Source: Deroplatys truncata (lineage: Eukaryota; Arthropoda; Insecta; Mantodea; Mantidae). From it: a stretch of 64,000 nt of DNA. Below are positions 22,900 to 34,940 of the stretch, piece after piece (the first letter of the stretch is position 1; each line of letters starts with the position of its first letter). Location: assembly GCA_030765065.1 (NCBI GenBank), contig CM060990.1, positions 663,474,618 to 663,538,617 on the forward strand, in the 5' to 3' direction. The notes beneath the pieces were generated by a model. The model saw nothing but the letters and a program-made list of their open reading frames with translations. It was not told the DNA's origin and ran no database searches. Made by a program: the position numbers and the translations under genes.

Positions 22900-23110
22900 C
22901 GGCAGTTAGGCGGATGATTCGTGAATTCATGATTGAATCATACAGTGGGTTAGACCAGCAGGCAGGCTAACGTTTCATGACATGAACGAATCGTTCGTGC
23001 ACTAAGGCAGACGAGTAGACAATAGTACGCCGTACGATTTTATATTTATGAACGAATCGTGCACTAAGGTAAACCACCAGGCAAAGGGTCGATTCATGAA
23101 TCAATTATTG
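22900..23110. repeat. Degenerate tandem repeat with palindromic GAATCGTTC core
   Basis: Blocks such as ATGAACGAATCGT, GTGCACTAAGG, CAGGCA and TTCATGA recur about every 60 bases, three times. The GAACGAATCGTTC segment is self-complementary. Confidence 0.55.
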
Positions 23111-24540
23111 CAAAAGAATCGCTCAGCTCAAAATTATGGATTGCCGGTAACAATCCTCCAGCAATCCACTTCAAAAATTCTGATCAACGAAGAAAGTAAG
23201 ACAGAGAGTGTGGTAATCGACGTTAGTAGTAATAAAATAATTATAATAATAATTCGAATTTAAACTCATTCCGAAGCCTTCCCTCCAAATTCTCAGCAAT
23301 ATCAAATATATCTAAAACGAATTTAAAATTACTGATGAGCCTATAGCATTCGTGTAAACAGAAACCGTTTATTCTTTTATAAATAAGTAACCGTGGATCA
23401 TCATAACTAGACTTTAAAATACTTCTATAATAAAGTATAAAGATAACGGTGAAATTGACTTGTGGCGCCCTCTGTTGATGACAATGTGAATTATACTCAT
23501 TAATGGACCCATGGATATATTTAGATTTACTGCCGCTAGGATCGCTCGGTCACCAACCAAAGTCTGGAAATTATTGAACTGTAGCTGCGTTGTCAAATTT
23601 AAGAAGACATCAAGATCATATTTGTGTTTTTCTAGGATTAACATGAAATATGAGTCAGACTTATTGTAACTATTTACATGACATACAAATTGTTACTAAG
23701 GGGGCTTGGTAGAGATTTGAAATCAAAAGTTTTATTTTTTGTTGCAATGAATTATAAATTACACAATGAACATATCTATGTAACTTGTTTTGTTATTTCG
23801 ACCTTTAAAGGGCCCTTATGGTCCGGAAACCTTGTATATTGGTATGTAACAAAGCCCTCTTTATTTGTTGCCATGTCCTGTAAGTTTTATTTTTTAAGCT
23901 TCCGATACACCTTTCTCAAAATCTATTTAACTTAGAAGTTTAAAACTTTTGTTGTTGTACAAAATGTTTAGCTGCATTTTGATTCCAAATTGCATGGTTT
24001 CCACGAAAAAATTATATTAAAAAAATTAATCAAAAAGTTTATGTCCTTGCCACTATTTTTTAAATTAAATTAGTCTATCAAATGGTCAAATAGTTAACCG
24101 GCTATCCTAAGCTACTTATAAAAACTCATAATAAAAAGAATGGCGAGGTTCTGATCTTTATTCTCAGAGAAAACTGTACCTTAGATGAAAGCAAAGTTTT
24201 TAAAGAAATTATTTTACAATATTTAAATATATTATAATTAAAAACGCTAAATAAGAAAGCTTGATACAACTAAGAAAACCTTCTTTAATAAGCAGTAAAA
24301 TGTTCATTGTCCTAGATGGTGTAATTCTAGAGAAAACTGGCTTTCCTTCAATTGGGAAAAAGCGTAAAAATACCCTGCGATCTCTAGCAAGTGCCTTTAC
24401 GAATTCGCGAGTGCAAAGTTGAACGTTGAATGAGAGGTGAAGGGGAAAGGAGAGAATCATCGTCTTAGAGCTTGGCAATTCTCTTAACAGACGAAGCATC
24501 TCGACTTGATGCGAAAGAACACGAGTCACTCAAGTAGCAG
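23111..24540. other. Non-coding stretch, nothing recognised
   Basis: AT-rich with no domain-bearing frame. The frames at 23414-23644 and 24209-24529 look random in composition. Confidence 0.4.
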
Positions 24541-25257
24541 TGGACCAGTGTAGTTAAGTTTATGCATAAATACTCGTGGACATTCGAGTTGCCTGTTATT
24601 TTAGAACTCTAATTTGGAAGCTAGTAAATTTTTGGAACTGGAACTGTGGCAGCTGTTACTGAAAGTAGACCAAACTTCCCAAGTATAATTTTTATATAAG
24701 CTTTTTATGTCAAGTTGCGGGTTGCCGGTTACTTGGAAATCATTTATACATAATTTAGACGATATTTGCGTCAGCTGTCGCCCAGCCCAAGGCCGTTGCG
24801 TAGTCATAGGTGATTCTTGGTTCACTGTATTTTAACATACGGACATTTCAGTCAGAACATGCCTTGTATAATTATGCTAGGTTGCAAAGGTTTTACATAA
24901 CTTCAGAATGCATATGACGGGTTTGGAACGAAATAGTGTTAAGCCACATTTTTAATTGAAGAATATGATATCTCGAGTATCCGACACAACACACAGAATT
25001 TACTATATGAATTGTTTGGAAATTATATCCTACTCCCTCCATCAACCCCCCTAAACTCTTTCTCTATTTCTATTTGTCTTACTCGAGTGTCAAAACGTGA
25101 CTGGGCATAATAAGAATAAAAAATCAAGATAGAAAATGTAACACCATGCTTATGATGGCCCATTACAAACGTTTTATACATATGTCACAGTTTTCTAGAT
25201 TTTATTTAACAGATCTGCATTAGTTAAAGTCGATTATCTTCAGCAGTTCAAATACTA

Positions 25258-25685
25258 ATGAACAAATATTCCCCTTTTAGTTGCTCTACCCGAATTGGCC
25301 ATTGCGCCAAGAGAGCTGCACAGCACCAGATTCCTTGCAAACTTGTCCCGCTCTGTTTACCCACCCACTCTGCTGTGAGGCGCAGAATGCGTTTACAATT
25401 TACGGAAATTCGATCGGATTGTAAAATTAAACCTTCTCTAAATTTAGCAAATGAAAATAAAATTGAATTGGGGTAAACAGACTTATATGCCTAACTTAAT
25501 AAGAAAGAAATATTAGGAGTGGCATGGTTTAGACTGGGAGGCTGGAGAGCACAGAAAATGACTATCGATTGTCGCAGGAAAATCTGCCCATTCTGTGGTT
25601 TGGATGAAGACTGGGTATATATTTTGGCAGAATGCACAGAGCGGGAGAACCAGCGAACAATTAAATTCATAGAACAATTCTTAAA
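25258..25685 (+). pseudogene. Non-LTR retrotransposon RT tail with CCHC-type motif, copy A
   Basis: The frames give KLNWGKQTYMPNL, AWFRLGGWRAQKM, then ICPFCGLDEDWVYILAEC and NQRTIKFIEQFL. This is the C-terminal C-x2-C...C knuckle region of a LINE ORF2; the usual His is Tyr here. Only the tail survives. The 731-base solo LTR cuts into it at 25690, and the remainder (GCTAGAAGGAG, and so on) resumes at 26421. Confidence 0.65.
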
Positions 25686-25689
25686 GCCT

Positions 25690-26420
25690 TGACGCAGCAA
25701 CGCTACGTCCTCCAACAATGAAGCACTACCTTTGCCTCACGGTTGCTGCGTTTCTCCTCCTAGTTTTTTTTTATACTTTGCCACGGCTGCTCGAGCATGA
25801 GATCTTAATCACTGGGTATGCGTGAGTGTATGTACAGAGAAACACGAACGCTTTCTTGGAACACTTTTATTTTCACCATTTTAAAATAAAACTTAAGGTT
25901 TGCCGATCACTTTTAAATGCATACGATGCTACTGTGTCTTTACCAAGACCGAAGATTATTAACTACAGCTGAACGTTCTACCCTCTTGCATGTTCGCCGC
26001 CAATGTTCACAACTCGACGAGAATGTCGTCCCGCACTCCCCGATCGCTCAGGACAGACTGACTTTCACCACCGCGCTACAAAAGGAAAATCAAGCTACTT
26101 ACTTCCCTTACTCTCCCCTCAAACGCTCGTCACCACTCGGCGTCCTGAAGCCTAGAATGACCTTCACCAGGCTAAGTGCAGCTGCACCCTATAATTCCAA
26201 GAGAAACTGGCTTCAGCTATATTACCCTTTATACCTGGGGCTGGTCCCTAATTAGCTAACCTGTGCCGGTGTTGTCTTTCTGTCTCTTTTACAGTCAACA
26301 ATTTTCACAATGCATCTCCTTTTTATACATACACTGATTTTACATATATTATTACTTATTTTATATCGCTATCCTTCTCAGAATATTATGATAATTATTG
26401 CCTTTATAATTCCGGCTTCA
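25690..26420. mobile_element. Solo LTR, 731 bases, TG...CA, with 4-bp target duplication GCCT
   Basis: Begins TGACGCAGC and ends CCGGCTTCA. GCCT is present on both sides (25686-25689 and 26421-26424). Copy B of the segmental repeat (33960-33980) shows the uninterrupted site without duplication. An AATAAA-like signal lies near 25885 and a TATACTTT near 25775. The short open frame at 25917-26255 is inside the LTR and is not treated as a gene. A 4-bp duplication with TG/CA ends fits a Ty3/gypsy-type LTR. Confidence 0.8.
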
Positions 26421-26766
26421 GCCTGCTAGAAGGAGTCTGACATGTTGGGATCTATTGACTGACCAAAGGAACTCGCAAAACACGAGAAACTTTCTGGTTA
26501 AAGTGCGTGAAGCCAGGTGAAATTTGTAAGCAATTTTTACTTTGTCTTCCACGTCCATAGTAGGTGGAGAATGTATTACATTCCACTTCAAATTTCGATA
26601 GAACATTTAAAAGAAAATACATGCTTTGCGGCCCCGTAAATCCAATATATATATATAGAATATATATTTTTTAGAAAAAGGTTGTTCGCTTTTGTATCTT
26701 GTAGCGTCAATGATCCATTCCCTAAGTATTTGTGTGAAACTTTAATAATTTGACATTTTAAAAATA

Positions 26767-26824
26767 CATTATCTATCTATCTGTCTATCGGTCTAACTAT
26801 CTGTCTGTCTGTCTGTCTGCCTGT
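26767..26824 (+). repeat. CTGT/TCTA microsatellite
   Basis: Tetranucleotide run (CTAT then CTGT units). The counterpart in segmental copy B is at about 35078-35100 and is shorter. Confidence 0.85.
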
Positions 26825-27176
26825 GTACTATTTTTTACAGTCTGCTGCTTTTCAGTAACAGTAGATGCAAAAGTAAGACTATAAATGGTATATGTATTAT
26901 AAAATTTGAAACGATACATTGTAAACAGTAAAACAATGGCCACACAATACATACGCTAAACTAACTCCATAAATAAAACTGTACTGTATATTTCAATTAA
27001 AGGAACAAAAGTAAAAATAAGCTTACGTTAATTATATATACACATAAATCCATGTATATTATTAATGTTATACTTGCTATTCGTAATTAAACACCAAGCT
27101 TGGTAGCTTCAGGCTAATTGTACACTAAATAAAACCTCCAACACACATACACACACATTTATTTTTATATACAACC

Positions 27177-28171
27177 CTTGAAGCCGGGCGATAGTCGTCT
27201 CTTTTTGAGGCATTACCTTTTGCTTTGAAACTCTACAGCAGATTCTGCTGCCGGCTGCTTCAGTGCTTGGCTATGAGATCCGTCTCTCAGGGTACGCGTG
27301 GGCGTATTTTGAAAGGATAACGCCAGTTTAGATTGACTGAGAAGTTTAATGTGATCTACTACTTTAAGTACTGAGGCGAGTTGGCAATCGTTTGAAGATA
27401 AAGAATGAAACATGACAATTGAATTATTATACCTGATAATTTCTGCAGTATAAATTTTATGGTTTGAAATAACTGTTTCCGCAATTAAATAAACTAGAAG
27501 TGTAAGTTGCCGTGAATCGCTAAAATGCTTACCGGCAAAACCCCTCGCGCAACCGGTAAATCTGCTCACACAAGAGCGTCACTAGGCGCTTAAAATACAC
27601 AAGAGTCATCACAAGAATCCAGAGTGAAGAAAGTATGCACAAACGCGTGCAGGAAAATGGAGTGTCTGATTTAGACTGCGTGCACTTATATTAACTTAAC
27701 TTCCGCCTACTTTACAACTACCCCACCAAGTCTCCTTCTTGAGCGGAGCCAATCTTACAAATGTACCTCTGTTACCTGTTGCTAAAGGGTACCTCCCTGA
27801 ATCTCAGAATTTCATTTCCTTTCTCTTTTACAGAATTCTGGTATACGTGACTGTTCAAACGTACTGAATTCACACCTTAACTACCTTCCAAAAACTTTTA
27901 CACTAACACGTTCACTACATCGGCTGTCGCTAATGACTTTGCTTAACATGATTGCTAATGACCTGTTCCTTGTACAAATCTTTTCAGCTCAGGCTTATTA
28001 CATTATACCTTGATTTGATATACGGAAATATTTATTGCAATTATTTCTGTATCTTCATATAATTTCGTTATTTATTTATATCTTCCTGTCTATAATTACA
28101 GTATCACCCTGCACATTATTAATGTTATAGTTATTATTAATAATTTAGCCTTAAGCGTGGTAGCTTCAGTC
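27177..28171 (+). repeat. LTR-like module in segmental copy A
   Basis: Starts TTGAAGCCGGGCG and ends near GGTAGCTTCA, with TG/CA ends. It shares an internal segment (ATGAGATC...CTCAGGGTACGCGTG) with the solo LTR at 25690 and the copy B module at 36007. An imprecise relation to LTR ends makes this a likely LTR relative. No flanking duplication was recognised. Confidence 0.45.
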
Positions 28172-28196
28172 TATTTGTACACTAAGCAAAACTTAC

Positions 28197-28199
<3 letters not shown>

Positions 28200-28252
<53 letters not shown>
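28200..28252 (+). repeat. CA microsatellite, about 24 units
   Basis: A pure CA run ends one of several related tails of the type TTGGTAGCTTCAG, then AAACAAAACC, then (CA)n. Similar tails sit near 27120, 28370, 35950 and 37060. Confidence 0.95.
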
Positions 28253-28253
<1 letters not shown>

Positions 28254-28619
28254 ATATGCACATATGTACAACCCTGCAAATGTGTTTAATTTTAGAATTA
28301 TTAAGAATTAACCCTTAACCTTGGCAGCATCAGTCTAATTGTGCATTAAGCAAATCCTACAATACATTACACACATTTATATACAAGGTGTTCCGCTTAA
28401 AACTTTCACCGCAAATATCTCTGAACGAAACATAGATATTGAAAAACAACTTTCACGGGTATATTGGCAGGGGAGAGGTTCATTAAAGTAAATAAAATGG
28501 GTCACTCAGAAACATAAGCAAATATGATTTTCAGCACCCCTGAGTAACTTCAATTATTACCTAGCACATCAGGGTGATATACCTCTTTGGTGATGGGAAG
28601 TGTTTGTTGACATTGAATA

Positions 28620-28885
28620 CCGGCGCTTAGGCACACAGGGTCCCTACTTCCGAGCCTTGCTGATACATGGCATTACAATTAGAAAAGGAAATTTGGGAAG
28701 GAAACGTTCCAAGCCTAAGTTTAGTGTACCTCCTAGACATCTGTCAATTATAAAGACTGGGGAAAACCTGGAAAAACCTCAGTCAGGCAGCACGGTCCTG
28801 GCGAAGTTTAAACCACAGAACTCTCCTTCACGAGTACATGCCTTAACGACTTCGGTTAATCGTGTCGTTTCACTTGTGTGCAGGA
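28620..28885 (-). repeat. tRNA-derived SINE, family S2, copy 2
   Basis: Same order as copy 1 at 1140-1345. It runs from GGAAATTTGGGAAGGAAACG through GGGGAAAACCTGGAAAAACC to a tRNA-like end with box A and box B relics on the minus strand. The plus-strand frame 28600-28911 is a by-product. Confidence 0.65.
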
Positions 28886-29139
28886 ACATTTTAGCACACG
28901 AATGTCCATAACGTCGGAAGTTTTTAAGATAGAAGCATAAGGTTTGTCACCACCATTTTAAACGTTACAATAATTACACTTACAGGATTTCATAATCTTT
29001 AAAATTACCCAAGGCAAGTAATTAGTAATTATATTTGGACACACTTAAGATGCCTTTCTGGGAAAAGCAATACAGATACTTTCATGAAACTTGCTAAAAC
29101 ATCAGAAAAGAATAGCTATTGTAAATTCCGAACAGAACT

Positions 29140-30180
29140 AAATAGCATTGCATTCTACCCAAAAATTCGATACGGAGATTTCACCGGAAAGACACATTTT
29201 GAGGCTTCCTGAATCCCAAAAAGAAGCATTACTGGAAAAATGTCCGCGTGTGTATGTGTATGTGTGAACAGAATTAAATGAAAAACGGAAGGTAATTTTA
29301 CAGGAGAGGTGTTTTAAGAGTTAAACACACTTTCCATATAGCGTCATATCCTCTGCCCTTTTGAACCTATGAATTATAGCGCAACATCCTTTGTGTGTAC
29401 ATATAAACCTTCACAGTTTGGACAATGTTTTAAGCCAAATAATGAAAAAATTAAATGTTTTAGGGATATTTAAACTATAATTCAAGTGGTGTGCAACTAT
29501 TTTTTGTATTTTAAGTCCTCATTCTTTTGGAGAAGGTAGATAGTTTATTTTAGCAGCAATTTATGTTGAAAACTGCATTTGGAAAAATCGTGACTTCTCA
29601 TTATTTTAAATTCGGCGTCATCCAAGGATGCGACACGAGAGAAAATCTCATCGCCTCAAACTGTCGTTTACATGCAAAAACGTTTCTTTTTTATTCTCTC
29701 AAAAATGTCTCTAACGATATTGATTAAACTGCCATATGTTTAAGATATTTTCAAGCATATAAAGTGTGAGTGTTGAAATAACTGCAAACTGCCTGTGAAG
29801 ACCTCTTCATTCTGAATGACATTTGTGTATGTTGGTAAACTGTGAGGGATAGGCGATATCTGACTACACAAAAATGTACAACTCGTTAAAGCGCACAATT
29901 TAACTCAAATAATATTTGCTGTGGCGAAACCATTTCCGAAGTATTCCTTGTTTGAATTTTCAGGTACTTTCTCGTGGTCATGCAAGGAGCATGGCATTTC
30001 AAAGCCATCTCATAGCGAACCAACTTTTAAAAATGTGACCATCGCCTCAGCCTAATTATACCTACAACGAAATTTCTTTTAACAATGAGCAGATAGAAGA
30101 ATAAACTTAGGTAAGAATGTAGGTAGAAGAGCAAGTATAGAAGCTCATGTGAATGCAACACATCAGAGTTCTTAAATAAT
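29140..30180 (+). repeat. Rep-1 copy with a ~350-base extra middle segment
   Basis: Left Rep-1 part (CTACCCAAAAATTCGATACG, then a GTGTGTATGTG run, then GTGAACAG) is followed by a segment (TTTCCATATAGCGTCATATC through ATCCAAGGATGCGACACG) that recurs at 43540-43920. The Rep-1 right part then continues to the AACACATCAGA end. Confidence 0.7.
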
Positions 30181-30754
30181 GATGTTAAAAACAATCTGTT
30201 GCACAGGTTGAAGATACTACTCTGTGAAAACAAAAACTATCAAGTTTCATTCTTCTGTCTCTTATGGCTTCAAAAAGGGGGAAAAGAAAAGTGCATCAAA
30301 GAACTTAAAAAGGAAGTTGTGAGAAAGTTAAAGCTAAACATAGAACCAATATTTTTGTGTGCAATGGTTTAATGTGTTTTATTTAATTTCTTAAGAGCCT
30401 TTGAGCAGAGATATATGCATGAAGCATAAGATTATATCAACTATATTTTATAAGCAAATTTTAGTTTTTCTCGATTTTTTCCAAGTTATCCCTTGCTTAT
30501 ACCCTTAATTAATTACATATTTCCCAACAAGTACTCTCTGTAATTATTGTGCAATGGCCTAGAAGGTGTTTTTATTCCCTTTGTTCCATAGAAGTGTAAT
30601 TCCATAATGCACTATGATGCACGTAATAAGCAAAAGTCTCATGATAATCACGCAAATGGGAATGAAATATCGGCGGGCGTTTCAACTCCTTACTTCCCAC
30701 AATACTCCAATTTCTATAAATGTTGTATAGCCTGAGATCCTAAAATAAAAATGG

Positions 30755-30835
30755 AGTTTTATTCATGGACGCTCTTTAACTACTAAGGTCCTTAGCGTCC
30801 CATTCTACGGTAATTGTGTTCATGCCTTGACGTCC
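30755..30835 (-). repeat. SINE family S5 fragment (3' end)
   Basis: The reverse complement of this segment (CTTAGTAGTTAAAGAGCGTC and neighbours) matches the end of the S5 copy at about 38425-38465. Confidence 0.55.
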
Positions 30836-30939
30836 ATCTCTCATTCCACTACGTTTAGATTGTGAAGTGGTCACGTGGACAGTGTTATCACATCTTTTGT
30901 TTCGGTGACTGAAGTTAATGTTAAGTCAGCTAGTTTCAT

Positions 30940-31775
30940 TTTTACTTTCTCTAAGTACATAGTAGGCAGAGGAGGTATTCATTCCACCCAAAAATTCTAT
31001 ACCGACATTTCACGGGAAATACATGTTTTGAGGCACGCTGAATCCAAATAAAGCATTCTTTAGAAAAGCGTCCGCGTGTGTGTGTCTGTGAAAAGTATAA
31101 CTCAAAAACGAAAAGTTGGATTAACACCGAGCACCTTCTGAAGATTTTCAAGAAAATCCCCCACCGTAAACTACCCAATACATGGAAAATTTAAAAGTTT
31201 TCATTTTCTAAAAAATGTATGTAATGATTTTGATTAAAATGCTACATATTAATTACATTTACCTGACAAATAAAATGTATATCTTGAAATTTCTGGCAAT
31301 AGCTTTGAAGTCCCTTTTATTCGGAAGGAATTTTGTATAATGTTGTATAATAGTAAACGTTAAGGGATAAAAGAAAACGTGTTGTACAAGAAATGCAGAC
31401 CTCTTTAAGAGACAATTTATTTCAGGATTTTTTTTTCTGGCATAAGCCATTTCCAGGTATCTGTTATTAATAGTTCGACTTTTTCAATACACTGCCATTC
31501 TTTGAAAGTCCCATCGATTTTAAGTTTTCCCTCACAATTGCATAGAAACAGTATAGAAACTTAAGGCCAGCATATATCGTCCAGTTCTTGAACATTTGAC
31601 TATCGCTGTTCTCGTTGTATCCTAACGAAATGTGTAATGTAGCTACTTCTGCAAAGATTTATCGGGATTACAATGAATAGATATGAAATAAGCTTTCGTA
31701 AGAATAATTTGTATACACTAATAAACGATAGAGGATAGAGAAAGTTAGGTGAATGTAACACATCAGATTCTTTTC
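30940..31775 (+). repeat. Rep-1, best-preserved plus-strand copy
   Basis: Runs from TAAGTACATAGTAGGCAGAG through CATTCCACCCAAAAATTC, TTTAGAAAAGCGTCCGCG, a (TG) run, AACTCAAAAACGAAAAGTTGG, GAAGATTTTCAAGAAAATCC, TGACAAATAAAATGTATATC and TTTGAAGTCCC to GTGAATGTAACACATCAGA. No long open frame. Confidence 0.75.
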
Positions 31776-31972
31776 TTTATTACTCTGCATCAGATATCAT
31801 CAACTCCTGCATTCTGGGTACATGAAAGTTCGCCGATTTTCTTAACGACACTGAGTTGTTAAATGGGTCGTCCTACTGTAATATTGCAAGCTTACAGTTT
31901 TTACTTCAAATGCTTGCATTTGTTAGCACTGTCATCATACTTTAAATAAATATAAAATCATACCTGAGAGAT

Positions 31973-32144
31973 CTAATCCTCATCAGATTCATCTTTCCCG
32001 GAATCGTTTACTTCTACACCTAGGGTGCTTCCAATATCGAACACAAATTGTACGTTCCTGTATTCATTTTCGGTTTTCTCTGACTGTTTTATATAGTTGC
32101 GCCATTGTTCTGCTGTCACTTGGTCACACGCATCTTTTAATATA
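31973..32144 (-). pseudogene. C-terminal fragment of a DDE transposase, cut by a palindromic MITE
   Basis: The minus-strand frame gives LKDACDQVTAEQWRNYIKQS, then NVQFVFDIGS, and an acidic end (KDESDED). The WRNYIKHxE-like stretch with an acidic C-terminus is typical of Tc1/pogo-like (DDE_3) transposase tails. The sequence before LKDAC is replaced by MITE P copy 2, whose end lies exactly there. The catalytic domain is absent. Confidence 0.5.
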
Positions 32145-32685
32145 CAGGCTAGACCATTTAAGTTGAAACTGTACAATATTTCAGAAACCAAGCGTTGTAA
32201 AAAGAAATGTCCTTAATAAAAATTGCTTGATATTATGGGGGAAAGTAAATGCCATTAATCGTGTTTTGTTTGGAGAACGTTATGATGGATATTTTAGGGT
32301 AAATTAAATTTTTTAAATGGCAACCTACACTTAGTATGTTGGTTTCTCATTAGGAAATGGTTTATAGAAAGCTGTTTATTTTGTGATGAGAAAGGAAACA
32401 AGATAATAATGTTGGATCCCAATTACAAAACGTAACTTGACACTCAATTGACCATCCATGGATGGTTCAACCTTTCATTACGCTCTTCGTGCACAGCCAG
32501 TCAGAATTTTCGTTGTTATTTACGTTGATGTAAGAACAATTGCAAAGTGCTTTATACAAATGTTTTTTAGCTTTACATGAGGAGTGAGAAAACAACATAG
32601 GAAAGGTGGATTTCCATTTTAAAAATCAAATTGACCCTAACATGACCATCACAACGTCCTCCAAATAAAACACGACTAATCATAC
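32145..32685. repeat. Palindromic MITE, family P, copy 2 (with internal spacer)
   Basis: The left arm CAGGCTAGACCATTTAAGTT and onward matches the family to GGAGAACGTTATGATGG. About 330 bases of unrelated spacer follow, then the right arm resumes (TTGACCCTAACATGACCATC) and stops at AACACGACTAATCAT, short of the full end. Confidence 0.7.
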
Positions 32686-33339
32686 ACGACAGTGTATCTT
32701 GCTGTTAAGCTTATGCATAAATACTCGGGACATACGAGTTGACTGTTATATTGGAACTGTAATTTGGAAGCTAGTAAATTTGAGTTAAGTTGTCAGTTAC
32801 TTGGAAAGCATTTATACATAATTTAGACGATATCAGCGTCATCTGTCGTCCAGTCCAAGGCCGCTGCGCAGTCGATATAGGTGAGTTCTTACTTCCCTGT
32901 ATTTTAGCATACTAACATTTCAATCAGAACATGCCTTTCATAATTAGTTAGGTTGCAAAGCTTTTACATAACATCAGAATACATATGCCGGGTTTGGGAT
33001 GAAATAGTGTTAAGCCACATTTTGAATTGTGGAACGGTCTGGTGATTGTGAGACCTCGAGAATCCGACACAACAAACAGAATTTACTATATGAATTGCTT
33101 GGAAATTATATCCTACTCTCTCCATCACACACCACTCTCCCCCACTCTCTGTCTGTCTGTCTTACTCGAGTGTCAAAATGTGACTGAGCATAATGCAAAT
33201 AAAAAGCCAATGTAGGCAATATAATCCCATGCCTGCGATGGCCCATTGCAAATTTGTTTTTATACATATTTTCTGACTGATTCGCATTTTTTGCGGTAAA
33301 CCACAAAGGGATCTCAAATTGTATTGAGATGGCATACCC

Positions 33340-33485
33340 CAATGGCGACTTACAATCTTTGTAAGTAGTTTAAATCCCGGGCTTTATAGTTTCAACCCGG
33401 CTATGACATTGAATTTTTCAGTCGTCTGATTCTACCTTTCCAACCCTGTCCAACACGCGGCTTGTGTGAAAGAACAATTAATTCC
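33340..33485 (+). repeat. tRNA-derived SINE, family S1, copy 3
   Basis: Box B-like AGTTTCAACCCGGC is followed by the body ATGACATTGAATTTTTCAG, then CTTTCCAACCC, then GCGGCTTGTGTGAAAGAACA. It lies inside segmental copy B only; no equivalent is seen in copy A. Confidence 0.6.
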
Positions 33486-33554
33486 ATATTTTCTAAATTT
33501 TATTTAACATATCTGAATAAGCAATTGCCAATTATCTTTAGCAGATCAGGTACT

Positions 33555-34033
33555 AATGAGGAAATATTCCCTTTTTACTTGCTCTACGCGACTTGGCCAT
33601 CGCGTAGCACCAGACTCCTTGTAAACTTGTCCCTTTCTGTTTAGCCACCCACTCTGCCTTGAGACGCAGAATACGTTTACAATTAGCTGGACATAGAATC
33701 GGATCGTAAAACTAAACCTTCTCTAAGTCTGGCAAATGAAATAAAACTGAATTGGGGTAAACAGGCGTATATGCTTAACTTAAGAAGAAAGGAAAGGTCA
33801 GGGACGGCATGGTTTAGGATGGCAGACTGGAGGGCACAAAAATGACTAATGATTCTGGCAGGAGAATCTGCCCATTCTGTAGTTTGGATGAAGACTGGAT
33901 ACATATTTTGGAAGAATGTGCACAATGGGAGAACCAGCGAAAAATTAAATTCATAGAACTATTCTTAAATCCCGCTAGAAGGAGATTGGCATGTTGGGTC
34001 TATTGGTTGACCAGAGGAACTGGCAAAACATGA
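33555..34033 (+). pseudogene. Non-LTR retrotransposon RT tail with CCHC motif, copy B
   Basis: Frame 33842-34033 reads RRICPFCSLDEDWIHILEEC followed by NQRKIKFIELFLNPARRR. This gives a complete C-x2-C...H...C knuckle, like the C-termini of many insect LINE ORF2 proteins. A preceding frame gives AWFRMADWRAQK. It parallels 25258-25685 and is not cut by the solo LTR. Only the tail of the RT gene is present. Confidence 0.65.
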
Positions 34034-34089
34034 CAAATTTCCTTGTTAAAGTCCGCGAAGCCAGATCAAATTTGTAAGCAATTTTTACC

Positions 34090-34940
34090 TTCTCCACCAC
34101 GTGCATGGTAGGTAGAGGAGGTATTGCATTCCACCAAAGAATTCGTTACAATATTTCACAGGAAATACAATTATTGATGCCCATAAATCCAAAAAATGCC
34201 TTTTCAGAAAAAGGTCTTTGTGTGTGTGTGAACAGCACATCTCAAAATCGAAAACTCCGATAAACACTAAACTTCGTATTTAGGTTCAGTACCTTTTGAA
34301 GATGCGACACAAAGATTTTCAAGAAAATTCCCCAAAACTACACTTTACACAGAACATTTTCGAAATTTTTTTATTTTCTAAAAATGGTTCTACAGATTTT
34401 AATTAAATGCAATTATTATTAATATTTATATGAAAAACATTATATCTTAAATTTTATGGGAATGACCTTTGAAGACTTCATTTGGAAGGTATCTTCTATA
34501 ATCTTGTATAGCTAGTAAATGTTAAGCGATAGAAGACGCACTACACAAAACATGTTGAGCTCCTTAAAACACAGAAACTATTTCCAAAAACGTTTTTGTT
34601 CCATCAGGTATTTCCGAAATATTCTTTACTAATAGTTCGAATTCTTCATTATTTGGTCATTCTTTAAAATCTTTTCCACATTCAGCTGTTTCTCGCGATT
34701 GCATAGAAACGGTATGGAACTTTAAGGCAGCTTATAGCGTCCAGTTCTTAAAGCATTTAACTGTCGTTGTTCCCTTTGTATGTATTACGAAATATGTAAT
34801 GTAGCTACTTCTACAAAGGTTTATTTGGATTCAAGTGAAGTAGAAAAATAAGCTATAGTAAGAATAGTTTGTATATGCATTAATAAGCGATAGGTGGTAG
34901 AGAAAGACACGTAAATGTACCAGATCAGCGTTTGCTTTAT
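34090..34940 (+). repeat. Rep-1 copy inside segmental copy B
   Basis: From GTGCATGGTAGGTAGAGGAG through a (TG) run at 34221, AAGATTTTCAAGAAAATTCC and TTTAAGGCAGCTTATAGCG to CGTAAATGTACCAGATCAG. The corresponding position in copy A (about 26560-26690) keeps only a short remnant. Confidence 0.75.

Larger units (their letters stand above)
24545..28560 (+). repeat. Segmental repeat, copy A (about 4 kb)
   Basis: Collinear with 32702-37375 in the same orientation. Shared landmarks in order are TTATGCATAAATACTCG, ATTTAGACGATAT, GAATTTACTATATGAATTG, a LINE tail, GTCAATGA with a GTCT microsatellite, the TGAAGCCGGGCG module, CA-rich tails, and AAAACTTTCACCGCAAATAT with CCCCTGAGTAACTTCAATTA at the end. 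Divergence looks like 10-20 percent. Copy A has a solo LTR (25690-26420) that copy B lacks. Copy B has a Rep-1 unit that copy A lacks or has lost. Confidence 0.8.
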
